Origin: Shewanella inventionis
GTDB lineage: Bacteria; Pseudomonadota; Gammaproteobacteria; Enterobacterales; Shewanellaceae
NCBI RefSeq assembly: GCF_014641855.1
Contig: NZ_BMII01000010.1
Span: 62,001 to 126,000, forward strand
Direction: 5' to 3'
Length of the DNA: 64,000 nt
In this document: positions 25,795-33,518 of the stretch, in pieces
How the letters are laid out: every line of letters starts with the position of its first letter
How positions within the stretch are numbered: the first letter of the stretch is position 1
Program-made: the position numbers and the translations under genes
The notes under the pieces: model-generated
Seen by the model: only the letters and a program-made list of their open reading frames with translations
Told to the model about the DNA's origin: nothing
Database searches by the model: none

Positions 25795-25918
25795 AAAACC
25801 TCATCTGCCACACAAAGTCTGTGTTGTGTGCCAACGACCTTTTGCCTGGCGTAAAAAATGGGCTAAAGACTGGGAAAACGTTAAATATTGTTCTGAACGC
25901 TGTCGCCGGCACCAATAA
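25784..25918 (+). CDS. DUF2256 small zinc-ribbon-like protein
   Basis: 44 residues: [20 protein letters not shown] then [20 protein letters not shown] and RRHQ. Two Cys pairs (CVVC and CSERC) form a likely zinc site. The family (DUF2256) is often encoded next to photolyases, as here, where it overlaps the upstream gene in another frame. It is too short for usual ORF cut-offs. Function unknown. Confidence 0.88.
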   Translation: MTHKKPHLPHKVCVVCQRPFAWRKKWAKDWENVKYCSERCRRHQ

Positions 25919-25933
25919 TTAAAGGTAATGACT

Positions 25934-27520
25934 ATGACAACGCTTTTTAAAAATGCTTCACCAACATTGCTGCCGCAAACCACCACATTAAGACTCATTT
26001 TGGGCGACCAACTTAATGCATCTCACAGTTGGTTTAAGCAAGTTAGCCCAAATACAGTGTATTTGATTGCCGAACTAGGCCAGGAAGCCACCTACACCAC
26101 TCACCATGTGCAAAAAGTTTGTGCCTTTTTTAGCGCCATGGCCGAATTCGCCAACGCCCTAGCTAATTGCGGCCACCAAGTGATTTACCTTACGCTAGAT
26201 GAGACACAACACTACTCAGACTTGCCTGCATTGCTTGAGCACATCATTACCAGCAAACAGCTCACGGCATTTGAGTACCAACAGCCAGATGAATATCGCC
26301 TAGCACAACAGTTAGCTGAGTTGGCCTGGCCAAATGTGACCAAAAACAAGTATGACAGCGAGCATTTTTTATTGCCGTTTGACGATATCAAGGCGCAATT
26401 TGCAGCTAACAAACACGTTAAAATGGAATTTTTTTATCGGCGTATGCGCAAACGCTTTAATGTGCTGATGAAAGACGATGAGCCTTTAGGCGGACAATGG
26501 AATTTTGACTCGCAAAACCGCGAGCATTTTAAACAACAAGACCTCGCCGACATTCCCTCGCCATTATTATTTGCTAACGATGTCAGCGCTATTTTAGCCC
26601 GGCTAAAACGGCACAATATCAATACGATTGGTAAAGCACAAAGCCAATTATTGTGGCCGGTTAATCGCCGTCAATCTCGGCAGTTACTTGATTATTTTTG
26701 CCAGCACTTACTCATTCGTTTTGGGCGTTTTCAAGATGCGATGACCGAAAACAGCCGTGCCGATTGGAGCCTATATCATTCACGCCTTTCATTTGCCATT
26801 AATGCAAAAATGATTTCTCCCAGTGAAGTAATTAATAAAGTGATTCAATACTGGCAAGCCAATCAACAAGAAATATCACTCACCCAAGTTGAAGGGTTTG
26901 TGAGGCAAATACTGGGCTGGCGTGAATATGTACGCGGTATTTATTGGGGCAACATGCCCAAATATGCCACTAAAAATGCCTTACAAGCCCAAAGGCCATT
27001 GCCAAATTATTTTTGGACCGCCAACACCAAAATGAATTGCATGCACCAAGCCATCAAGCAGTCACTCGACTATGCCTACGCTCACCACATTCAACGGTTA
27101 ATGGTCACGGGTTGTTTTAGTTTGCTTGCGGGGCTACACCCAGATGAGGTAGACCAATGGTATTTAGGCATTTACATTGACGCCATTGAATGGGTCGAAA
27201 TGCCCAACACCCGCGGTATGACTCAATTTGCCGACGGCGGTATTGTCGCCACGAAACCTTACGCCGCCAGTGGCAACTACCTGAATAAAATGAGCGACTA
27301 TTGCAAAAGCTGTCATTACAATGTCAAACTCAAAACAGAAGACAACGCTTGCCCATTCAACAGTTTATATTGGCACTTTATTCAGCGTCATCAGCAACAC
27401 TTTAACCGTAATCCACGCATGACGATGGTGTATAAAAACTGGCAAAAAATGGATGAACACACCCAACAAGCCATTATTAATAAAGCCAATAACCTGTTGG
27501 AAAACATAGAAAGCTTATAG
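25934..27520 (+). CDS. iron-sulfur bacterial cryptochrome/photolyase (FeS-BCP, PhrB/CryB type)
   Basis: About 528 residues. Begins TTLRLILGDQLNASHSWF, the family N-terminus. The C-terminal part has EGFVRQILGWREYVRGIYW, WVEMPNTRGMTQFADGG and the four-cysteine 4Fe-4S ligands: NCMHQA, VTGCF, and YCKSCHYNV with ACPFNSLYW. The group repairs (6-4) photoproducts or acts as a cryptochrome. Annotated start ATG 25934 follows AAAGG; an in-frame ATG at 25928 is possible. Its gene sits 15 bases after DUF2256, so the three genes are likely one operon. Confidence 0.9.
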   Translation: MTTLFKNASPTLLPQTTTLRLILGDQLNASHSWFKQVSPNTVYLIAELGQEATYTTHHVQKVCAFFSAMAEFANALANCGHQVIYLTLDETQHYSDLPALLEHIITSKQLTAFEYQQPDEYRLAQQLAELAWPNVTKNKYDSEHFLLPFDDIKAQFAANKHVKMEFFYRRMRKRFNVLMKDDEPLGGQWNFDSQNREHFKQQDLADIPSPLLFANDVSAILARLKRHNINTIGKAQSQLLWPVNRRQSRQLLDYFCQHLLIRFGRFQDAMTENSRADWSLYHSRLSFAINAKMISPSEVINKVIQYWQANQQEISLTQVEGFVRQILGWREYVRGIYWGNMPKYATKNALQAQRPLPNYFWTANTKMNCMHQAIKQSLDYAYAHHIQRLMVTGCFSLLAGLHPDEVDQWYLGIYIDAIEWVEMPNTRGMTQFADGGIVATKPYAASGNYLNKMSDYCKSCHYNVKLKTEDNACPFNSLYWHFIQRHQQHFNRNPRMTMVYKNWQKMDEHTQQAIINKANNLLENIESL

Positions 27521-27548
27521 CCATTGGCTGTCGAGATAGGACGATGTG

Positions 27549-28454
27549 ATGGACAAAATATCTGCAATACGCAGCTTTGTTGAAGTAGCAAGCTGCGGCA
27601 GTTTTACCCAAGCGGCGGAGCAACTGGGTTTAAGCCGATTACAGGTTTCTCGGCACATAAAAGAAGTTGAACAATGGCTGGCGTTACGCTTACTGCACCG
27701 CACTACACGCCGAGTGAGTCTTACCTTGCAAGGTGAAGAGGCGCTTAATTACTGCCAACGTATTTTAAGCGAAGTCACCGCCATGGAAGCGCGCGCCCAC
27801 AGCCACAATACTGAACTGGTTGGTACAATTAGAATCGCCACCCCTATCGGCCTTGGACAGCAAAAACTGTACGATGTAGTAGAGGCTTTTTGCCGTCTTC
27901 ATCCTCAGGTCAATATTCAATTATTACTGTCAGATAATGTCTCGCAGTTAGTCAACGACAGGGTCGATATCGCTCTGCGTTACACCCACCAACCAGATGA
28001 AAGCTTAATTGCTAGACGTTTAATGCACATCGACAACGTCATCTGCGCCTCGCCAGACTACTTGGCGCAACATGCCGCCATTTTGGCGCCTAATGATTTG
28101 CTACAACACAATTGCTTACGACACTCGAGCCAACAACGTTGGGAGGTTATTGCCGACTCACACTCGCATTTATTGGATATCTCAGGCAATTTACAGGCTA
28201 ACGATATGGGAGTATTAATCAATGCTGCTCTGCGTGGAAATGGCATAGTGTGCTTGCCTACCGATTTGGCAAACCATTATCTAAGCCGCGCTGAACTAAT
28301 CGAAGTTCTGCCCAATACCACGGCGCCGGGTAAAACCTTATGGGCGGTATACCTGTCACGCAGTTACCAACAAACCGTTGTTAGAGCCTTTATCGACTTT
28401 ACCGCCAATGCCTGGCAGCAAGATATAAAAAAATGGCAAGGCTCATCCCGTTAA
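27549..28454 (+). CDS. LysR-family transcriptional regulator
   Basis: About 301 residues. N-terminal winged helix (ISAIRSFVEVASCGSFTQAAEQLGLSRLQVSRHIKEVE, interrupted here only by the usual loop) followed by the substrate domain (LVGTIRIATPIGLGQQKL, DIALRYTHQPDESLIARRLMHI), of the AaeR/DhcR-like subgroup. A GTG one codon upstream is an alternative start. It lies 28 bases after the photolyase gene in the same direction. Its stop overlaps the convergent hydrolase gene by four bases. Target unknown. Confidence 0.88.
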   Translation: MDKISAIRSFVEVASCGSFTQAAEQLGLSRLQVSRHIKEVEQWLALRLLHRTTRRVSLTLQGEEALNYCQRILSEVTAMEARAHSHNTELVGTIRIATPIGLGQQKLYDVVEAFCRLHPQVNIQLLLSDNVSQLVNDRVDIALRYTHQPDESLIARRLMHIDNVICASPDYLAQHAAILAPNDLLQHNCLRHSSQQRWEVIADSHSHLLDISGNLQANDMGVLINAALRGNGIVCLPTDLANHYLSRAELIEVLPNTTAPGKTLWAVYLSRSYQQTVVRAFIDFTANAWQQDIKKWQGSSR

Positions 28455-29257
28455 ACAAGCGTATCAATTAACAGCTGTTGTAATTGCTGTGGTTTATCGA
28501 GGCTTGCATCATGACCACAGTCTTCCAGTTTGTGTAACTGAGTGCGATAAAACAGTGCTAATTGCTCACTGCATTTAGGATGAGCGAGTTTGTCTTGATT
28601 ACTCACCACCACCACAACCCGTACCCCAGTTAATTTAGGACACTGAAAACGCGCCGAGGCATAGAGTTGGCGCAAGCCATTACCAAAAGAGGTGTGACAT
28701 TGCTGGCGCAGTTTGCTCCAGGCTGTAATCACTTGAGGATGTATTGCTAACTGTTGACTGGTAAACCTTAACACTGTGGCTTCTAACCAGTGATACGGTT
28801 TTGGGGGTTGACTGCCCGATACACGGTTTTGCATCGCATTGGTCAATACCTTTACTAACGCGCCCAATAATCCCCCCACTTGAAAACGCTGATACCAGGG
28901 CGATAAGTTTGCCGCGCTACTGTTAATCAGTACAACCTGCTTAATTCGCTCAGGACATTGAGCCGCCAAGGTTAAAGCCAACATGCCGCCCATCGACAAC
29001 CCCACCAGTAGCAATGGCGAATGTTCTAAAGACTTATGTTGGGCGATTAAGGCGGCGTCTATTTGTTGCCAAACTGCCGCGCAGTAATCTTGCAACGCCA
29101 TCGGGCTCTTTTGTCCGGCCAAAGTGCCATTACCGGGTAAATCCACGCATATCACATTAAACAAAGGGGGGGCTGTTCGCTGGCTCAATCGCTCATCAAA
29201 TCCATACCAATGGCGACTGTCACGCATAAGCCCTCTTAATAACACGATGGTAGTCAT
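28451..29257 (-). CDS. alpha/beta hydrolase
   Basis: 268 residues, alpha/beta-hydrolase fold: oxyanion-region strand TIVLLRGLMRDSRHWYGFDERL, nucleophile elbow GLSMGG, acid in SNQDKLAHP and catalytic His in DCGHDASLDKP. Cytoplasmic esterase-like enzyme with unknown substrate. Separated by 3 bases from the M14-like peptidase gene upstream, so the two are cotranscribed. Stop codon overlaps the convergent LysR gene. Confidence 0.87.
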   Translation of the reverse strand: MTTIVLLRGLMRDSRHWYGFDERLSQRTAPPLFNVICVDLPGNGTLAGQKSPMALQDYCAAVWQQIDAALIAQHKSLEHSPLLLVGLSMGGMLALTLAAQCPERIKQVVLINSSAANLSPWYQRFQVGGLLGALVKVLTNAMQNRVSGSQPPKPYHWLEATVLRFTSQQLAIHPQVITAWSKLRQQCHTSFGNGLRQLYASARFQCPKLTGVRVVVVVSNQDKLAHPKCSEQLALFYRTQLHKLEDCGHDASLDKPQQLQQLLIDTLV

Positions 29258-29260
29258 GAT

Positions 29261-30280
29261 TTAGCCTTTTTTAGACCAAAAACGATTAGCTTGTTGCGTC
29301 AAGTGTATCAACTGTGCGGGCGTTGTCTGCTCAATAATTTGAGCGTAAGCGGCATCAATCAAAAACTGCATTAATACAACATGGCGGCGTAAAATACGCT
29401 GATGGCGATGGGATTGTTGTGGATTAAAATAACCTGGAAAGTTAAACAGTTGACGCGGATTTTTACGCACCCATGCCCAAGAGCCCATTTCTAAAGTGAG
29501 CGGAATTAACGGTTTTTCACTCGAGTTAGTGGCCACTAAATAGTCCCAAATATCTCCATGAGTGCGATAAAATTGGCTTTGCGGCGCTAAACGATAATGC
29601 CCATGATGAGGATAGCCTGACTCAAACAACTGCATTAATCGATATATGTAGCCCATACCCTCAAATGGTTGGCGTGTATGCGCATGGGGAAACCACACAT
29701 GGTCTAACAAGCCAAAACCAGAATGGGCATCAAGTGCAATCACGCTGCTACTTTGGTGCTGTAGTTGTTTGACGTAATTAACAAGTGCTTCGGTTTCAAG
29801 TTCCATCCCTGCTTTGCCTCGATACCAGGGCAGTTTGGAGGATATGCGTTGCCCACCGACTAAAAATGTCACGTCCTCGTCAGAGTCAATCGGCGCATTA
29901 CGCATTAAATCAACATTATTACCGTTGCCACGGCTGCCACGTAAAAAACCCACCGGATTCGCCACAGGCACAAACGCTAAGCGCACATGTTGCAACAATT
30001 GCTGTAAATGCGTGTCCCAAGGGAGTCGATTTAATAAGCTGGTTAAAAATGCCAACACCACTTGAGCACCAATACGCTCTACACCGTGAACGCCACCCAC
30101 AAATAACACCGTAGGACAGTTTTGTTGTTGCTGGCCAAGCTCAATGGCTGTTACCGATAACTTTTCACCTCGATAATATAAATCGGCTAAAGATTGATGT
30201 CTAAACAGGTGCTGATGCTGGGCAATTAACCGCTTTAACGTATCGATTTCGAAACAATGCTCAAATGAAAATTTACCCAT
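29261..30280 (-). CDS. M14-family zinc carboxypeptidase-like protein
   Basis: 339 residues. The zinc site is visible as HGVE in FVGGVHGVERIGAQ, with the third ligand probably the His in ALDAHSGFG. The catalytic Glu is likely in LTLEMGSWAW. This is the layout of M14 peptidases/succinylglutamate desuccinylase-type enzymes. The substrate is unknown. First gene of a two-gene operon with the alpha/beta hydrolase. Divergent from the ferredoxin membrane protein at 30522. Confidence 0.8.
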   Translation of the reverse strand: MGKFSFEHCFEIDTLKRLIAQHQHLFRHQSLADLYYRGEKLSVTAIELGQQQQNCPTVLFVGGVHGVERIGAQVVLAFLTSLLNRLPWDTHLQQLLQHVRLAFVPVANPVGFLRGSRGNGNNVDLMRNAPIDSDEDVTFLVGGQRISSKLPWYRGKAGMELETEALVNYVKQLQHQSSSVIALDAHSGFGLLDHVWFPHAHTRQPFEGMGYIYRLMQLFESGYPHHGHYRLAPQSQFYRTHGDIWDYLVATNSSEKPLIPLTLEMGSWAWVRKNPRQLFNFPGYFNPQQSHRHQRILRRHVVLMQFLIDAAYAQIIEQTTPAQLIHLTQQANRFWSKKG

Positions 30281-30521
30281 TCATCCTAATTCACAGGCCA
30301 AATAATCGTCTTAAGTTAACTCGTAATTAAGACAACTTGATGACATAAGCACCTAACCTATTTTTGCTAAACAACTGAGTTACATCATTTACAAAAATAG
30401 AACAAAACAATATAGATCAAAGAATTACAAAACAGCAGGTCTTTATCGATCGAGCTCACAACACTCATAACACTCACTATTTATCATGTACCGAGTTCCA
30501 TTCATTTACAGGAATGTATCC

Positions 30522-31736
30522 ATGAGCACAATAGAATCGATAACCTTAATGCTGGCATTAGTTTATAGCACCAGCTTGCTTTATTGGAGCGGCAAAAAAT
30601 GGGGCGCACTGATCAGCGGAACATTATTAGTTGGCGCCACCCTTGCGAGTTTTTTTTGGCCTTTACTATTAATTTTATTACTTTGTGTTTTGCTCGTAAC
30701 CCTTATAGGGCAGTACCAACCAGCATTTGCCACTGCCGAAGGTAGACCCAATACCATTAGAGAGTTCAGCCAACACTTTTTTGCCCTTTCAATGTTGTTA
30801 GTGGGTGTACAGTACGCCATTAATGCCGGGCTTTTGTACGCAGGTGAAACGCCCTGGTTAATGCGACCCGATGTGGGCGACGCCTTTTTACCTATTGCAG
30901 GCGGCATTGAGTTAAAAGCCATTTTAACCTTAGGATTATGGGACCAAAACCATCCAGCTGCCGTGGTGATGCTCTGTGTGGTATTGCTTACTGGCGTGCT
31001 GTGTAAGCGTGCATTTTGCGGTTGGGCATGCCCATTAGGATTAGCAGGAGAGTATCTTTATAAACTCAGAAAACGCGTTATTAAGGCAGAGCTATTACCA
31101 CCAGCATGGTTAGATTGGCCATTAAGAATGCTTAAATACCTGTTATTGGCCGCGCTATTGGCTTTAGTTATTTCAATGCCTTCAAACAGTATTCCACATT
31201 ATTTATCAGGTAATTATCACAAAGTCGCCGACCTCAAAATGGCTGCATTTTTCCTTATGCCATCAATGGTGGCATTAATCTGCTTTGGGATGATTTTTAT
31301 GTTAGCCGCCTGGCGCCGTCAGGGATTTTGTCGTTATATTTGCCCATATGGTGCACTACTTGGTTTAATGAGCTTTTTAAGCCCGTTTAAAATTCGCCGA
31401 GACAGCCAACATTGTTTAATTGAAACAAAAGGCATGAAATGCGACAAATGCACTCGAGCCTGCCCTGCTAATATTTCGGTGCATACTCAAAAAGATATTC
31501 GCTCAGATGAATGCCAGGCCTGTATGCGCTGCGTATCAGCCTGCCCTAAAAAAGAGGCGTTACAACTTAGTACTCGCAACGGTATCAAGCTGTCTACTAG
31601 AGGGGTATTAATTATCTTACTGACGGTGATGTTTATGTTGCCGTTGTTTGCTTACGTGGGTGGATACTGGCACAGCCAAACACCAGACAACATCAAAATG
31701 GAGCTTATTCAAAAACTCGACCGTATCGGGCATTAG
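30522..31736 (+). CDS. NapH/CcoG-like 4Fe-4S membrane protein
   Basis: 404 residues. About five to six membrane segments with two CxxxCP motifs (CKRAFCGWACPLG and CRYICPYGALLG), followed by a ferredoxin domain with two 4Fe-4S cysteine sets (CDKCTRACP and CQACMRCVSACP), then a final membrane helix. This matches NapH/RdxA-type electron-transfer proteins feeding a quinol-derived electron chain; no terminal reductase is adjacent. The start at 30522 (MSTIESITL) has AGGA 9 bases upstream; the longer frame from 30486 lacks a ribosome site. Confidence 0.88.
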   Translation: MSTIESITLMLALVYSTSLLYWSGKKWGALISGTLLVGATLASFFWPLLLILLLCVLLVTLIGQYQPAFATAEGRPNTIREFSQHFFALSMLLVGVQYAINAGLLYAGETPWLMRPDVGDAFLPIAGGIELKAILTLGLWDQNHPAAVVMLCVVLLTGVLCKRAFCGWACPLGLAGEYLYKLRKRVIKAELLPPAWLDWPLRMLKYLLLAALLALVISMPSNSIPHYLSGNYHKVADLKMAAFFLMPSMVALICFGMIFMLAAWRRQGFCRYICPYGALLGLMSFLSPFKIRRDSQHCLIETKGMKCDKCTRACPANISVHTQKDIRSDECQACMRCVSACPKKEALQLSTRNGIKLSTRGVLIILLTVMFMLPLFAYVGGYWHSQTPDNIKMELIQKLDRIGH

Positions 31737-31775
31737 CATCCAAGGCGTTTTCAACAACGCTCACTAAAAAAACAA

Positions 31776-31805
31776 TAAAAAGGGCTGCAAATTGCAGCCC
31801 TTTTA
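31776..31805. terminator. bidirectional terminator
   Basis: AAAAAGGGCTGCA-AAT-TGCAGCCCTTTTAT: 10-bp stem with A and T tails, between the converging ferredoxin protein and cstA genes. Confidence 0.9.
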
Positions 31806-31823
31806 TATCAATCATTTAAACAA

Positions 31824-33293
31824 TTATGCAGCGGGTGCCGCTTTACGTTTGTTATGTGCAATCAACAAACCAATAAAGGCGACCACACCAACAGCAACAC
31901 CAACAGGCTGGCTTAACTCTTGTGGTAAGCCAAAACCAATACCGGCAGTCATAATGTACGACACGGTTACACAGGTACCAATAATGGCAGGAATACTCAC
32001 AATCCAATGAATGGTGCCACGGTCAAACAAGTACTTAGTTGCTAACCACAACACGCTGGTAGACAACAACATGTTTGAGAACGCGAAGTAGCGCCAGATA
32101 AGCGTAAAGTCAATTTTTGTCATAAAGTACGCAATGATCAATACAGGTACTGCCACTAATAAGCGGTTAGTCATGCTTTGTGGGATCTTAAACGCATCAA
32201 TAATGGTAAGACGAAGCGATCTAAACGCAGTATCGCCCGAGGTAATTGGGAATACAGCAACCGCAATAATCGCCATAATACCACCTGCAACACCTAGGTA
32301 AGTGGTGGCCACTTGGTTAACCACCATGCCAGGGCCGCCTAGCGCAAGAATTTCCTTAAGCTCAACATAACCACCAGGGAACGCAGCAATACCCGCTGTT
32401 GCCCATACACATGCCACAATACCTTCAGAAACCATTGCACCATAATAAACAGGGCGCACGTATTTTTCGTTGGTTAAACAACGCGCCATAATCGGTGCTT
32501 GAGTTGAGTGGAAACCACTAATTGCACCACAGGTAATAGTCACAAATAATAATGGCCATACTGGTAATCCATCTGGGTTAGGCTCTAACAAGTCATTGTT
32601 GTAATGGCTATGGTCAAAGTAAGCAAAAACGTCGCCAAACTCAGGTAACTGAGGTGCATTAATCAACAATGCCACTGCTATAGACGTGGTCATTACAATC
32701 ATTAGCAAACCAAAAAATGGATATAGCTTGGTGATAATCTTGTCAATTGGCAATAATGTTGCAAAGAAGTAGTAGGCGAGAATCACTAACACCCAAAAGG
32801 TGTTGCTAGCAAAAATAGTGTCTTTAAAGTAGTCAAGGTTACTTAACAACCCCGCAGGACTCATGATAAATACTACGCCAACAAAAAACAGTAGCATTGC
32901 AGTAAATACCAACATGGCGGCTTTAAAGTAGATGTTAAAATAGTGGCCGGCGATTTCAGGTAAGCTTTTACCGTCTTCTTTGATACTCATTACCCCAGAG
33001 AAGTAATCGTGTACCGCACCACCTAAAATGTTACCCAACACAATCCACACTAACGCAATCGGGCCGTATAACGCACCTAAAATAGGGCCAAAAATAGGGC
33101 CAACACCAGCCACGTTTAAAAATTGAATTAAAAACGCTTTTGCAGGGTGAACAGGCACATAATCAACACCGTCGTTAAACCGTGTCTGTGGAGTGGGTAA
33201 GTTAGGGTCAATACCGGCTTGTTTCTCAACAAACGGACTATAGAGTTTGTATGCGAGCAATAACAGCGCAATACAAATGAGGAAGATCAGCAT
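31824..33293 (-). CDS. carbon starvation CstA-family transporter
   Basis: 489 residues, an integral membrane protein with about 13 hydrophobic segments. CstA signatures: GVDYVPVHPAKAFLIQFLNVAGVGPIFGPI near the N-terminus (split by the membrane loop), GNILGGAVHDYFSGVMS, and GFHSTQAPIMARCL. CstA-type proteins import peptides or pyruvate. At 489 residues it is the short form (E. coli CstA is ~700). Start ATG at 33293. The promoter region shows no clear CRP site. Confidence 0.9.
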   Translation of the reverse strand: MLIFLICIALLLLAYKLYSPFVEKQAGIDPNLPTPQTRFNDGVDYVPVHPAKAFLIQFLNVAGVGPIFGPILGALYGPIALVWIVLGNILGGAVHDYFSGVMSIKEDGKSLPEIAGHYFNIYFKAAMLVFTAMLLFFVGVVFIMSPAGLLSNLDYFKDTIFASNTFWVLVILAYYFFATLLPIDKIITKLYPFFGLLMIVMTTSIAVALLINAPQLPEFGDVFAYFDHSHYNNDLLEPNPDGLPVWPLLFVTITCGAISGFHSTQAPIMARCLTNEKYVRPVYYGAMVSEGIVACVWATAGIAAFPGGYVELKEILALGGPGMVVNQVATTYLGVAGGIMAIIAVAVFPITSGDTAFRSLRLTIIDAFKIPQSMTNRLLVAVPVLIIAYFMTKIDFTLIWRYFAFSNMLLSTSVLWLATKYLFDRGTIHWIVSIPAIIGTCVTVSYIMTAGIGFGLPQELSQPVGVAVGVVAFIGLLIAHNKRKAAPAA

Positions 33294-33477
33294 GGTTTTA
33301 TCATCCCATTAATTATAAATATAAGAATATAGGGCGAGTTTGTTGCACTTGTTTATATAGGTCAAGCAAGACCGTATTATACCAAAGTAGGGGTTGCCAA
33401 GCTCAACAGCTTATGAAGCCTAGCAATTTGGATACATTTATGTGACTTAATCAGAGGCTTAGTCAACTCATCATTAA

Positions 33478-33510
33478 AAAACGACCCATCATTTATGAGT
33501 CGTTTTTAGT
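33478..33510 (-). terminator. terminator after penicillin-acylase-family gene
   Basis: Minus-strand AAAAACGACTCATAAATGAT then GGGTCGTTTTTTAA: ACGACYC/GGGTCGT-type stem with U-tract, 9 bases after the stop codon. Confidence 0.8.
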
Positions 33511-33518
33511 CAGTTTTA

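Noticed and set aside
29785..30114. 109-residue plus-strand open frame
   Set aside because: It is the antisense frame of the M14-type peptidase; codon pattern and motifs support the minus strand only.
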